A DNA stretch of 64,000 nucleotides from Clostridium transplantifaecale (GCF_900626075.1 NZ_UYZY01000001.1:496001-560000); one strand, 5' to 3'; shown: positions 50,704-60,763, counted from the stretch's first letter. Numbers and translations: made by a program. Notes: generated by a model from the letters alone, not told the origin.

Positions 50704-51675
50704 CTAATTGACAATTTTAGAAATTATATTTGTCATATTATCATAGAGTGAAGGACGGCTGTCTGATTTAAGAACTACGGAAATATATTCTTTATCCTGG
50801 CTGTCGCCGGAAGCCATAACGAGGCAGTATCCGGCTGCCTGGGTGGTGCCGGTTTTCCCTCCGAGTACCGTAACCCCGGCCGGTGTTTCGCGTTCGCCTT
50901 TCTGATACCAGTTGCCTACGGTCCAGGTCTTTGAGACAGCCTCGCCTGTGCCGTTCTGGTAATTGGCCGTATAGGAATCGGTGGCTATAATCTGTCTGAA
51001 AAGCGGATTTTTCATCGCTTCATTGAACATCAGATAGAGATCGTATGCCGTTGTGTAATGATTCTCATCCGTAAGACCGCTTGGATTCATAAAATGAGTC
51101 CCGGTGGCTCCCAGTTCCCTGGCCCGGGCGTTCATTCTTTCTGCAAATGCATCAATACTGCCATACATGTGTACGGCTATAGCGTTGGCGGCATCGTTCC
51201 CCGACGGCATCATCAGGCCGTAGAGAAGATCCTCCATTGTAATGACGTCTCCCGGTTTGATTCCACAAAGAGAAGCGCCGGCCTCGGTAATAACCGCATC
51301 CTCTGTTACAGTCACCTGATCCGTGAGCGTCCCCTCTTCTATTGCGAGGATGGCTGTCATGATTTTGGTGGTGCTGGCCGGGTAAAGTTTTTCAAATACA
51401 TTCTTGCTATAGATAACGGAATTGTCACTTGTATTAAAGAGGGCTCCCGCCTCCGCCGTCATAGACGCGTCACCGTCCTGTACATCGCCTGTGACCACAC
51501 AGAGGTTCTCTGCAAACAGTGGTGCCAGTTCGCTTCCGCCATGGGTGGACATGGACTGCGAACGCTCTTCAAATACATATGCTTCTTCCAGCCCGCTCTT
51601 TTTCCCGCAGCCAGAAACGGTAAAAGCCGACGCTGCAAGTATAAGAGAAAACTGTATAATTATACGTTTCAACAT
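50704..51675 (-). CDS. D-alanyl-D-alanine carboxypeptidase, lipoprotein form
   Basis: About 323 residues: lipobox-like VSGCGKK, then a PBP5-type domain with STTKIMTA (SxxK), SGNDAAN (SxN) and GGKTGTT (KTG), in proper order. It trims D-Ala from peptidoglycan peptides. ATG 51675 is chosen because the frame back to 51786 is not preceded by a ribosome site. It ends next to mgsA's gene and may share its transcript. Confidence 0.88.
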   Translation of the reverse strand: MLKRIIIQFSLILAASAFTVSGCGKKSGLEEAYVFEERSQSMSTHGGSELAPLFAENLCVVTGDVQDGDASMTAEAGALFNTSDNSVIYSKNVFEKLYPASTTKIMTAILAIEEGTLTDQVTVTEDAVITEAGASLCGIKPGDVITMEDLLYGLMMPSGNDAANAIAVHMYGSIDAFAERMNARARELGATGTHFMNPSGLTDENHYTTAYDLYLMFNEAMKNPLFRQIIATDSYTANYQNGTGEAVSKTWTVGNWYQKGERETPAGVTVLGGKTGTTQAAGYCLVMASGDSQDKEYISVVLKSDSRPSLYDNMTNIISKIVN

Positions 51676-51682
51676 CGCACCC

Positions 51683-52078
51683 CTATTTATACATCTCACG
51701 CCATTCCATATCACCGCGGTCCAGAGATTTGATAAGAAGCTCTGCTGTGGCGAGATTGGTGGCCAGAGGAATATTGTGCATGTCACAGAGACGGATTACG
51801 ATATTAGCATCCGGTTCATGTGATTTCGGAGCCAGAGGCTCTCTTAAAAAGATGACCAGATCAATCTCATTGTGTTCTATCTGTGCTCCGAGTTGTGAAT
51901 CTCCTCCGAGATGGCCGGGAAGATACTTGTGGATATTCAGATTGGTAACCTCCTCAATCAGTCTGCCCGTTGTGCCTGTTGCAGAGAGGGAATGTTTGGA
52001 TAGAATCCCCTTATAAGCGATGCAGAAGTTCTGCATCAGTTTTTTCTTTGAATCATGTGCAATTAATCCTATATTCAT
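51683..52078 (-). CDS. mgsA: Methylglyoxal synthase
   Basis: 131 residues with IGLIAHDSKK at the start (phosphate-binding Asp/His), STGTTG-like SATGTTG loop, GGDSQLG and DLVIFLREPL, all typical of MgsA. It turns dihydroxyacetone phosphate into methylglyoxal, a relief valve for sugar phosphates. AAGGAGG upstream of ATG 52078. Confidence 0.9.
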   Translation of the reverse strand: MNIGLIAHDSKKKLMQNFCIAYKGILSKHSLSATGTTGRLIEEVTNLNIHKYLPGHLGGDSQLGAQIEHNEIDLVIFLREPLAPKSHEPDANIVIRLCDMHNIPLATNLATAELLIKSLDRGDMEWREMYK

Positions 52079-52150
52079 CGACAACCTGCCTCCTTAATGA
52101 TGTTATTGCTCATATCCCTGCCGAAAAACGGCAGTGCTGAACAGTAACAT

Positions 52151-53275
52151 TTAATGATTGCTGCTTTTTCTTTGAAGTCCGATATTTAAGACAATACCCA
52201 TACCGATAAACATGCTGAGAAGCGAACTGATACCGGAGCTGATAAACGGCAGCGGCAAGCCCGTATTCGGGAAAATTCCCGTAGCAACGGCTATATTAGC
52301 AAAGCTCTGAAAAGCAAGCAGAGCCGCCATACCGGTACAGATAAGTTTTCCTGCCGTATCTTTTGCGCGGCTGGCTATGAAAATGCATTCATAGACCAGC
52401 AGAGCATAGATCAAAATTACGATAACGCAGCGGATAAAACCTAATTCCTCCCCGATTACCGCAAAAATGAAGTCTGTCTGTTCCTCAGAGAGGAAATTTC
52501 CATTTTTAACGGAGCTTAAGGTGTTGTTAAACAACCCTTTTCCGTTAAGCTGCCCTGAACCTATGGCCATGATTGAGTTGTCCTGCTGACGGTTCAAGTC
52601 GGCATACTGGCTGTCACTGTGAAATATCTTTGCCAGAATTCGCTGTGCCTGATATTTTTTCAGGAACGGCACCATATCAAACAGCGCCAGGTAGAGAGAA
52701 AGCGCCGTAAGCGGTATTCCGGCCGCCATAACTCCCAAAATCCATTTATAACTGAGTCCTGCGGCGTATACAATACAGACCATCGTAAATGCAATGACAA
52801 TTGTGGTGGACAGGTTCGGCTGCATATAGACCAGGCCCAGAGGAACGGCGCACAGTAAGGCCGCTGTTCCAAGCACGGACGGCTTATTGATCCTTTCCTG
52901 GTTTTTCGCTAAAAACCAGGAAAGGATTACAATCAGGCCTATTTTAACAAATTCAGAAGGCTGAATCTGTATACTTCCGATTTTCAGCCATCTGGTTGCT
53001 CCTTTTGTATTTTTCCCGAGTAAGTGTACCGCAACCAGCAGTCCGACACAGCCCAGATAAATCAGCGAGCTGAATTTGAAATACTTATGGTAGTCAATCA
53101 GGGAGACGATCACGCACACAATCAGCGCAACCACCACTCCGACGATCTGCTTCATAACGGTTCCCCGGTCCATTCCGCTCGCGCTGCCCACAACCAGCAC
53201 ACCGAGTGTACTGAGAGCCAGCATATATAAAATTATGCGGAAGTTGTAATTTTTAAAATTGTAATCGAATATCAT
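52151..53275 (-). CDS. rodA: RodA/FtsW-type cell-wall polymerase
   Basis: 374 residues with about ten membrane segments. WLKIGSIQIQPSEFVKIG, GSGQLNGKGLFN and TGLPLPFISSG match RodA/FtsW/SpoVE (SEDS). RodA polymerises peptidoglycan with PBP2. It overlaps minE by 4 bp and is in the same run with minD, minC and PBP2. Confidence 0.9.
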   Translation of the reverse strand: MIFDYNFKNYNFRIILYMLALSTLGVLVVGSASGMDRGTVMKQIVGVVVALIVCVIVSLIDYHKYFKFSSLIYLGCVGLLVAVHLLGKNTKGATRWLKIGSIQIQPSEFVKIGLIVILSWFLAKNQERINKPSVLGTAALLCAVPLGLVYMQPNLSTTIVIAFTMVCIVYAAGLSYKWILGVMAAGIPLTALSLYLALFDMVPFLKKYQAQRILAKIFHSDSQYADLNRQQDNSIMAIGSGQLNGKGLFNNTLSSVKNGNFLSEEQTDFIFAVIGEELGFIRCVIVILIYALLVYECIFIASRAKDTAGKLICTGMAALLAFQSFANIAVATGIFPNTGLPLPFISSGISSLLSMFIGMGIVLNIGLQRKSSNH

Positions 53276-53559
53276 GCTGTAAATGGCCCCTTATTCTGTA
53301 AGTCGCGAATCGGTATGCTGGCATACAGCGCAGGTACTTTTCCCTTGTATTCATCAGACGCACTTCTGATGACGCATACGGTGAGATCGTTTGTATCCAC
53401 TTCCATATACCTGGAGACAGCGTGTATAAAGTCATTCCTTATCATCTCCAGCAGTTCCGGCGAGCAGCCTGCCCGATCAGAAACCAGCAACAGTTTTAGG
53501 CGCTGCCTTGCGATTTCGCCTGAATTCTTCCGGCCAAACAGCTCCACTAAATGCATCAT
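53272..53559 (-). CDS. minE: Division-site factor MinE
   Basis: 95 residues: N-terminal anti-MinCD helix region (SGEIARQRLKLLLVSDR) and C-terminal topological-specificity domain with ISRYME-like VSRYMEVD. It drives Min oscillation or gradient. Its presence with minC/minD is common in clostridia. Confidence 0.9.
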   Translation of the reverse strand: MMHLVELFGRKNSGEIARQRLKLLLVSDRAGCSPELLEMIRNDFIHAVSRYMEVDTNDLTVCVIRSASDEYKGKVPALYASIPIRDLQNKGPFTA

Positions 53560-53571
53560 ACAGTCCCTCCC

Positions 53572-54363
53572 TTATGCCCGCTTCAGCAGACAGGTTATTC
53601 TGGACCATATATTCCGGCTGTTTTCCAGATTCATAAACGGCACCGATTCACCAAGTATTCTTTTGCATATGTTCAGATAAGCCTGTCCGGCATATCCGTT
53701 CATTCCCACAAGGGGCTCGCCCTGGTTGGTGGAAACGACGATGTCCTCATCATCCGGTACTGTGCCGATGACAGGGATGGAAAGGATATCCATCACATCA
53801 TCCACAGACATCATGTCACCGCGGTGCACCATATCCATCCGTATCCTGTTGATGATCAGTTCAATACGTTTGGTGGCGTCTGCTTCAAGAAGACCGATAA
53901 TGCGGTCTGCATCGCGGATGGCGGAAACCTCCGGGGTTGTGACGACAAGTGCTCTGTCTGCTCCGGCGACGGCGTTCTTAAAACCTTGTTCAATGCCTGC
54001 CGGGCAATCTAATAGTATGTAGTCAAAATCTTCTCTCAGGTACTCTACTAACTTTACCATCTGCGACGGGTTGACGGATGACTTGTCCCTCGTCTGCGCG
54101 GACGGCAGTAAAAACAGGTTAGGATATCTTTTGTCTCTAATAAGCGCCTGCTTCATGCGACAATTGCCTTCCACTACGTCTACCAGATTATAAACAATCC
54201 GGTTCTCCAGTCCCATGACCACGTCCAGATTTCTGAGTCCGATATCTGTATCGATTAATACGACTCTCTTTCCGAGCATGGCAAGGCCGGTTCCGACATT
54301 CGCGGAAGTCGTTGTCTTGCCGACGCCTCCTTTTCCGGAAGTAACAACAATGACTTCACTCAT
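53572..54363 (-). CDS. minD: Division-site ATPase MinD
   Basis: 263 residues, deviant Walker A GKGGVGKTT, switch DTDIGLRNLD, DCPAG and a C-terminal basic membrane helix (NIWSRITCLLKRA). It recruits MinC to the membrane. Confidence 0.95.
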   Translation of the reverse strand: MSEVIVVTSGKGGVGKTTTSANVGTGLAMLGKRVVLIDTDIGLRNLDVVMGLENRIVYNLVDVVEGNCRMKQALIRDKRYPNLFLLPSAQTRDKSSVNPSQMVKLVEYLREDFDYILLDCPAGIEQGFKNAVAGADRALVVTTPEVSAIRDADRIIGLLEADATKRIELIINRIRMDMVHRGDMMSVDDVMDILSIPVIGTVPDDEDIVVSTNQGEPLVGMNGYAGQAYLNICKRILGESVPFMNLENSRNIWSRITCLLKRA

Positions 54364-54428
54364 TTGAACATCCTCCTGTATTCAGTTTACCCTTTTATTC
54401 TACTCTAAAATCAGAAATAATTCCACTA

Positions 54429-55091
54429 TTAAATAAAATTTAAATAATTTAAAAAACTCTTCTTAATTGGCCGGACCACCAGGCCGTCCTCTTCTGCGGA
54501 AACAACCATAGGGCCTCTGCCCAGACGTTTTCCTTTCTCCTCCGCTCTGGTGCTGAAATCACCGATGCGAAGCTGCACGGGCGCCAGGTCGAAGGCGACA
54601 ATCACGGCGCCGCCGCCTGCGGCCCCTGCGTGGACGGTGCCGTTCACCGCGCCGAGCACAATCACGTTGCCCTTTGCAATGACGCGGGCGCCCTGTCCGA
54701 CATCGCCGATAATCACAATGCTGGCCTCCGACTCCAGGACATCGCCCCTGTGAAGGCTGCCCTTATAAAATTGTCCTGTCTGGGATGAAAGTTCCATCAG
54801 ACGCTCTGTCAGGGCCTTTTCACATCTGGCAATGCGGTTGGCATCGGTGTCCAGAATACAGAGAATATCAATCTGTGAATTGGCCGTGATAGCGTCCACA
54901 ATCTGAAATTCCTCAGCAGGTGTAAGTGTGCGTCCTTCCAGAGTCAGCGTCATCTGTATCGAACCCCAGAATCTGGAACTCTCCCTGAACTTTTTTCCTA
55001 TGTCTTCAATCAGTTGTTCAAAGGGGACGTCAGGATTCAGTATTACAGTCATACCGGCCTTGCTTCCTTTGATCACTACTGAGCTTTGCAT
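54429..55091 (-). CDS. minC: Division inhibitor MinC
   Basis: 220 residues: N-terminal domain and a C-terminal beta-helix with GDVGQGARVIAKGNVIVLGAV and VHAGAAGGG, as in MinC. It blocks FtsZ assembly away from mid-cell. It follows the PBP2 gene by 14 bp. Confidence 0.92.
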   Translation of the reverse strand: MQSSVVIKGSKAGMTVILNPDVPFEQLIEDIGKKFRESSRFWGSIQMTLTLEGRTLTPAEEFQIVDAITANSQIDILCILDTDANRIARCEKALTERLMELSSQTGQFYKGSLHRGDVLESEASIVIIGDVGQGARVIAKGNVIVLGAVNGTVHAGAAGGGAVIVAFDLAPVQLRIGDFSTRAEEKGKRLGRGPMVVSAEEDGLVVRPIKKSFLNYLNFI

Positions 55092-55105
55092 GAAACACTC
55101 ACCTC

Positions 55106-57979
55106 TTAGTCTCCGTTGATCCTCTCATTGGATGCGTCTAACGCTCCCGAGGTCATAATATCATCAAGTGTCGTATTCTTATAATAGTAGCGGTATACAT
55201 GTTTTGCCGCCATAGCGGCGTTGGATGACGAATAGCCATTTGGAATGTTGACGGTTACGGCAATTTCCGGATTCTCATAAGGAGCAAAGGAAACGAAAAA
55301 TGCGTGGTTTCCTCTCTTCTCGGTCTCCTGGGCCGTACCTGTCTTTCCTGCTATATGGACATCCAGGTTATTGAAAATACGTTTGGTACTGCTGTTTGCG
55401 ATAACCTGTCTCATACCCTGCTGCACCGCATCCCATGTGGAAGGGGCAAATTCAAGCTGGGCGTGAACCGCCGGAGTGTAATCCTTCACCAGGTTGCCCT
55501 TGGAGTCGGTTTCCTTGTCGATCAAGCTTAAATCAAAAACAGTTCCTCTGTTGGCCAGAGCCGTCACATAGCGGGCGAGCTGGACATTTGTATAGTTGTG
55601 AGTACCCTGTCCCATTGAGGAACGCTCCGGATCGGTGTTACTGATCTCAGGCTTCGCTTCAAAAATTTCAATTCCGGAAGGCTGATCCAGGCCGAACATC
55701 GTTGCGTATTTCCGGATTACCTCAAGGCCTTTTTCGGCGTTGTAATTCCCTTCTTCATCGAGAGACAGCCTGTGGGCCAAATCCGAGAAAAAGTAGTTAC
55801 AGGAATTTTCGATACCGCCGATAATATTTAACGGGCCATGGAATCCAGGATACTTCCAGCACTTGATTGGATTGCTCACCTCTTCGTAAATACCGGTACA
55901 GTTGATAGTCTCATCGATTCGGATGGCGCCCTCTTCCAGGCCTGCAACGGCTGTAATCGGTTTAAAGGTGGACCCCGGTGCCTTCAGTGTCTGGGTTGCA
56001 TTGTTTCTAAGCGGCAGAGACTGGTCCGAATTGAGCTGTGCAAAGTATTCCGGATCGGAAATCCGGTTGCTGTCGTAGCTTGGATACGTAACGAGGGCCA
56101 TAACCTCTCCCGTGCGGACGTTGGTGACGACACAGCTCGCCGTACAGGGATCGAGAGCCAGCTGGGCCGGTGTAATCTCGATATTGCGTATCTTGTTCAT
56201 CAGGAATTCAAAGGCATATTCATCTCCGCTGGAACGGAGGCGGCTTACCTCCTCCTCATCATAGGCCAGCACATTCTGGGAATAGAGGGCAAGGCAGAGT
56301 TCTTTTCCCGTCACAACATTGTTGTTGATCAGGTAGCGGTAAATCTTTTTCGTGAACTCGCGATCCTCCTCCAGGTTCTGGAACACATAGTCCACCAGGG
56401 CGGAGAATACGTCATCGGCGTTGGAATACTTGCTGGTAATATTAAGCTTTGTCGTATCGATCCAGTTGCTGGCAATACCGTAGTAGAGGTAATCCCTCAA
56501 ACTGATGGCATTGTTCTTCCATGCCTGGTACTCCGCGCTCGTCGTATCGATGGAATCCCTGAGGACAACACCCGCCTCGTCACTGGCAAGATAGGTGTAG
56601 ATGTAAATCATGTACGCCTGCATCTCTTCCGATAAATCCCGCATCATTGTGGCATTCCCGGACATGAGTTCATTTCTGATATCGTTCTCAACCCTGGCCC
56701 TGGCGTTCAGATACTTTGCATTGATCTGGCGCTCCACATCGGAGGCTTCCTCGGATGCAAACTGATCTAAGGACAGGACATTGTTGTTGATTAACTGGAA
56801 ATAAGCGTCTTTAATCGGCAGTTTGATATTGGAGGAGTCGGTGTAAACAATCTCGCTCGCTTCCTGATTGACAATCGTCTTCAGAAGCACACCGGCAAGC
56901 TGCCGCTCCAGTATGTTGTAGATTGCCTTCTGTAAATCGAGATCCAGCGTCAGCCAGATATCATTGCCGGCCACGGGCTGGACTTCATCCGTAATATTCA
57001 GTATTCTTCCCACATTGTCTACGTAGGCGGTCTGGGAACCTTTCTTGCCCTTGAGTTCCAGCTCCATTGAAGACTCAATACCGGTTCTTCCGACGACATC
57101 GTTGAGCTCGTAATCGTCGTTGACCTGTTTCAGTTCTTCCAGACGTTCCGTCGTAACTTTTCCGGTATAACCTACAATCGGAGCAAAGTAAAGACTCTCA
57201 TTGTAGACGCGGATGGTGGATTCATCGATGTCGACGCCCGGCAGGACAGACGAGTGCTCCAAGATGTCGGTCATCGTCTCGTCGCTGATATTTGTAGCGA
57301 TGGTGGTCGTCTCGTACTTCTGGAAAGCAGTAAAACGCATCGTGTACCGGATGTTAATCATCTGAAGGGCGATATCGTCCGGGACCTCTATCGGGTCGCC
57401 GTTCCGATCCTTTGTTTCCTCCAGCTTATACTGCTTCTTTAATTTATCAAAAAGTTCTCTGGCTGTGACGTCTGCGGGTGCATCGCCATCCTTATCCGTC
57501 AGTTCGTCCACACTTTTAAGACCGTATAGATCTCTTAAAAACCGCTTTCTGGCTGCCTCTGTCTTTGTGGAATAGGCCACTTCTCCATCGTGGTCTATCA
57601 TAAGTTCAAGGCTTCCCTGGGCGGTTTCCCCGTGTTTGTTCAGAATCGTCACCAGTTCGTAAAGCATACTGTTCCAGTCGGCATCTTTCTTAAAGGCTCC
57701 GATATCCTGTATGGTAACGGAATATGCCAGCTCATTATAAGCCAGGACATTTCCGTTTCTGTCGTAAATATTGCCCCTTGTACTTGCTGTCTTTATTACT
57801 TTTTCTGCCAGGGCTATATAGGCATCCTGATACTCTTCTCCCTCAACGATCTGCAGCTTGAACAGCCTGCCGACCAACACGCAGAACATGATTAAAAAGA
57901 CTGCGGACAGGGCGAAGAGACGGGAAGTAACCACTTTTTTGATCAATTCTTTTAAAAACTCTTTCAGGTCATCAAACAA
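55106..57979 (-). CDS. mrdA: Penicillin-binding protein 2 (MrdA-like), enlarged
   Basis: 957 residues. N-terminal membrane segment, a dimerisation domain and a transpeptidase domain with STFKPITAV (SxxK), SCNYFF (SxN) and AGKTGTAQ (KTG). It is about 300 residues longer than typical PBP2: an extra helical block lies near residues 350-620, before the SxxK. It crosslinks peptidoglycan with RodA. It overlaps mreD by 8 bp. Confidence 0.9.
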   Translation of the reverse strand: MFDDLKEFLKELIKKVVTSRLFALSAVFLIMFCVLVGRLFKLQIVEGEEYQDAYIALAEKVIKTASTRGNIYDRNGNVLAYNELAYSVTIQDIGAFKKDADWNSMLYELVTILNKHGETAQGSLELMIDHDGEVAYSTKTEAARKRFLRDLYGLKSVDELTDKDGDAPADVTARELFDKLKKQYKLEETKDRNGDPIEVPDDIALQMINIRYTMRFTAFQKYETTTIATNISDETMTDILEHSSVLPGVDIDESTIRVYNESLYFAPIVGYTGKVTTERLEELKQVNDDYELNDVVGRTGIESSMELELKGKKGSQTAYVDNVGRILNITDEVQPVAGNDIWLTLDLDLQKAIYNILERQLAGVLLKTIVNQEASEIVYTDSSNIKLPIKDAYFQLINNNVLSLDQFASEEASDVERQINAKYLNARARVENDIRNELMSGNATMMRDLSEEMQAYMIYIYTYLASDEAGVVLRDSIDTTSAEYQAWKNNAISLRDYLYYGIASNWIDTTKLNITSKYSNADDVFSALVDYVFQNLEEDREFTKKIYRYLINNNVVTGKELCLALYSQNVLAYDEEEVSRLRSSGDEYAFEFLMNKIRNIEITPAQLALDPCTASCVVTNVRTGEVMALVTYPSYDSNRISDPEYFAQLNSDQSLPLRNNATQTLKAPGSTFKPITAVAGLEEGAIRIDETINCTGIYEEVSNPIKCWKYPGFHGPLNIIGGIENSCNYFFSDLAHRLSLDEEGNYNAEKGLEVIRKYATMFGLDQPSGIEIFEAKPEISNTDPERSSMGQGTHNYTNVQLARYVTALANRGTVFDLSLIDKETDSKGNLVKDYTPAVHAQLEFAPSTWDAVQQGMRQVIANSSTKRIFNNLDVHIAGKTGTAQETEKRGNHAFFVSFAPYENPEIAVTVNIPNGYSSSNAAMAAKHVYRYYYKNTTLDDIMTSGALDASNERINGD

Positions 57980-58496
57980 GATTCTTGTCTCTCCTTTGCT
58001 CCCACGCCTTCAGTTTACGGTATATGAATAAGAAGAAATGGTAAACAATCAGGGTGGTTACGGTTGTAAAAATGATTTCCGGAATCATGATTTTTATAAA
58101 ATAATGGCCGAAATTCAGCCTGTTTCTGATGAGAAAGCGGAAAATATAAATGTACATATTATATGCCAGATCGTTGACGATACTGAGCACAAGAGGCAGG
58201 GTGATATAGTCCTCATAATAGTACTTTGTGCAGATCCCGTTCAGGTATCCCATGTTGATAAAAAACAGGGTGTAAAAACCAAACGGGCCGCTGTAAAAAA
58301 GATCCATAAATAGCCCTGCTATCAGCCCATACAGCATACCGGCTTCCTTACCCTCGATAAAACCGAAGATAAATACGGTGATCAGGAGCAGGTTCGGCGC
58401 AGAGGACAGAAAGGCAATCTGCGGAAACACGCAGATTTGGATCGTAAACGCCAGGATGAGAAGTATTATATTAATCAGTACTTTGCGCATCTTCAT
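57972..58496 (-). CDS. mreD: Rod-shape protein MreD
   Basis: 174 residues, about five membrane segments, with the FGFIEGKEAGMLYGLIAGLFMD pattern of MreD. It overlaps mreC by 26 bp and PBP2 by 8 bp. Confidence 0.9.
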   Translation of the reverse strand: MKMRKVLINIILLILAFTIQICVFPQIAFLSSAPNLLLITVFIFGFIEGKEAGMLYGLIAGLFMDLFYSGPFGFYTLFFINMGYLNGICTKYYYEDYITLPLVLSIVNDLAYNMYIYIFRFLIRNRLNFGHYFIKIMIPEIIFTTVTTLIVYHFFLFIYRKLKAWEQRRDKNLV

Positions 58497-59319
58497 CTCC
58501 CCCGTTTTTCAGTTGGGTGATTACCAGTACTTCCTGGAGGTTGTCGAATTCCGCCACCGGAACAATATAGCCCGATTTTGTGACATTGTTGGCATCTGTG
58601 GCCAGATCGGCGGCATATCCGATCAGAATTCCGGGAAGGAAAACATCACTGATATTGGAAGTGACAATCTTATCACCGTTCTGGATGTCGTCGTCCTTTT
58701 TAATATGATCAAGACCGAGACGGCCTTCCTGATACAACGTCAGGTTTCCGGACACGTTACAGGTGGCGCCGGAGCGCATGGACATACCGCCCACATTGCT
58801 GTCGTCGTCGATAATCGCCCTGACGGTGGCGTAATTGGCTCCCACATCGGTGACAATACCCACCAAGCCGCCTCCGGCCATGACGTTCATATCCACCTTG
58901 ATTCCGTCGGCAGAACCTTTATCGATCCTGAAAATCTGGAACCAGTTGCCGGAATCTTTGGCGATGACGCGCGCGGCTACCTTTTCATACTGCATGTAGT
59001 CCTGATCAAGCTGGTAGAGTTCCCTCAGACGTTCCAGTTCAAACTGTTCCGACTGCAGGCGGTTGTTCTCTTCCGTGAGCTGCTCAATCCGTTTGGCAAG
59101 ACGGGCGTTCTCAGCCTGGGCCTCCTTCAGGGAGGAATAGTCCCTGATATTATTGTAAAGACTTGTCCCCACCGTGTTCATACCGGATTGCAGAGGTACA
59201 AGAAAGTATCCGACGCCGGTCCTCAGCGGTGTAAGAAAACTGCTGTTTATGGACGTTACGGCAATCAGCAGGATACAAAAAGCAGACAGTCCTGCCAGGA
59301 TATATTTGCTCTTCTTCAT
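58471..59319 (-). CDS. mreC: Rod-shape protein MreC
   Basis: 282 residues: membrane segment, a coiled coil (about 65-100) and a beta-barrel core with VAARVIAKDSGNWF and GLVGIVTDVG. It starts 2 bp after radC, where mreB would be expected. Confidence 0.92.
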   Translation of the reverse strand: MKKSKYILAGLSAFCILLIAVTSINSSFLTPLRTGVGYFLVPLQSGMNTVGTSLYNNIRDYSSLKEAQAENARLAKRIEQLTEENNRLQSEQFELERLRELYQLDQDYMQYEKVAARVIAKDSGNWFQIFRIDKGSADGIKVDMNVMAGGGLVGIVTDVGANYATVRAIIDDDSNVGGMSMRSGATCNVSGNLTLYQEGRLGLDHIKKDDDIQNGDKIVTSNISDVFLPGILIGYAADLATDANNVTKSGYIVPVAEFDNLQEVLVITQLKNGGDEDAQSTD

Positions 59320-59321
59320 AG

Positions 59322-60017
59322 CTATATAATTCCCCGTTCTTTAAAACTGAAATAAGAATTATCTCCAATGATAATGTGATCCAGAAGCCGGATTCCAAGA
59401 AGCGCTCCCGCCTCCTTCACCTGTGCAGTCAGTTTCCTGTCTTCACTGCTGGGAGCAGGATCTCCGCTGGGATGGTTGTGGACCAGTATAATATGGACTG
59501 CATGGTGACGCAGCGCCTCTATAAACATCTCTCTGGGGGAAGCAACCGACATGTTGACAGTGCCCCGGAATATCAGTGAATCCTTAATCAGTACATTTTT
59601 CGTATTCAGCATCATCAGATGCAGTTCTTCCTGTTCCATATGGCGCATATCTTCCATATAGAAGCCGGAAATAGCGGACGGTTCGGTGAAAACGACCGCT
59701 TCTTCGGTGACCAGTGTCTTCCAGATACGTCTGGACAGTTCACCGATACATAATAATTCGATTCCTTTGACCTTGCCGATTCCCCTGATGGCCATAAGCT
59801 CGGGGAGGGACAGGTGGAGAAGTCCCAGGATTCCGCCCGGATAATTGATATCCAGTATTCTCCTGGCCAGCTCCAGGGAAGTCTCCCCTCTGGCGCCGGT
59901 TCTCAAAATAACAGCCAGTAATTCCGCATCGGTAAGGCCTTCCGGTCCCGATGCCAGGCACTTTTCATAAGGTCTGTCCGAATTGGGCAGCTCTTTCATC
60001 GTAAGTCGTCTTTCCAT
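59322..60017 (-). CDS. radC: RadC-family JAB1/MPN-type protein
   Basis: 231 residues: helix-hairpin-helix (LMAIRGIGKVKGIEL) and a JAMM metalloprotease-like site HNHPSGDPAPSSED. It is usual upstream of mreB-mreC. ATG 60017 with GGGAGGA is preferred over 60044. Confidence 0.92.
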   Translation of the reverse strand: MERRLTMKELPNSDRPYEKCLASGPEGLTDAELLAVILRTGARGETSLELARRILDINYPGGILGLLHLSLPELMAIRGIGKVKGIELLCIGELSRRIWKTLVTEEAVVFTEPSAISGFYMEDMRHMEQEELHLMMLNTKNVLIKDSLIFRGTVNMSVASPREMFIEALRHHAVHIILVHNHPSGDPAPSSEDRKLTAQVKEAGALLGIRLLDHIIIGDNSYFSFKERGII

Positions 60018-60079
60018 AATATCCTCCCAACCGTGCCTCTCCAAGTACAGTGTAAGGATAACAGCAACGAAAAGTACAC

Positions 60080-60334
60080 TCAGACCAGACGATATGTAAT
60101 CACTGCAATAATCACGCCGACAATGCTTGCCATCGTGATTCTGATTGTCAGGCCGAACGTGATGACAAGAATCCCAAAGTTGAGGACAACCGGTTCGGTC
60201 AGCCCGAATGTCTCACCGAAATTCAGCCATGTCAACCACGGAATACCGGAAGCCAGATTCCCGATAAAACCGCCAAGCACAATTCCCGTCAGCAAAAACA
60301 ACAAAAGGATCCAGAAGTTTTTTGCTCTGCTCAT
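60080..60334 (-). CDS. DUF4321 membrane protein
   Basis: 84 residues with two membrane segments and GIPWLTWLNFGETFGL between, typical of DUF4321 proteins next to radC/mre genes. Function unknown. Confidence 0.8.
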   Translation of the reverse strand: MSRAKNFWILLLFLLTGIVLGGFIGNLASGIPWLTWLNFGETFGLTEPVVLNFGILVITFGLTIRITMASIVGVIIAVITYRLV

Positions 60335-60500
60335 ATCTGTTCGTTCTCTCCCTTATATCCGGTTAGCAACTATTCACATATATGGATAATTGAACCGATT
60401 CTTCTTATTGTAGCATAAACCGGCCTGCCTGTATACATTGGGAGGACCAGTTTTTTATTAAAGATTTATTAATGGAATTGAAAAATTTTGGCGCGGAGGG

Positions 60501-60763
60501 GGTGGATGGACGGGGAGTGATAGGTGGTTGAGGGCTTCAGTCCGTGGGGAGATTGGTGTAAACGGGGAATACGGGCAGAAAGCAATTCCTCCGGGAAACG
60601 CTTGCGCTCGGTGGAGTGCATATCAGTACTAAGGCGTCTGAAATACGCCGCCTAAGTGCTGATGGACTCCAAGGTTCCCTGCGGAATTGCTTTCTCCCGT
60701 ATTCCCCCCCTCTACTGCGTCGAACGGACTGAAACCCGCGTAGACTATGCCCGTCCATCCACC
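60501..60763. repeat. Large foldback sequence, 263 bp
   Basis: An imperfect palindrome: GGTGGATGGACGGG (60501-60514) with 60750-60763; GGGCTTCAGTCCGT (60532-60545) with 60724-60737; 60564-60589 with 60683-60707; CAGTACTAAGGCG (60624-60636) with 60649-60661. It codes no convincing protein. It could be a miniature inverted-repeat element or a structured RNA. Confidence 0.75.
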
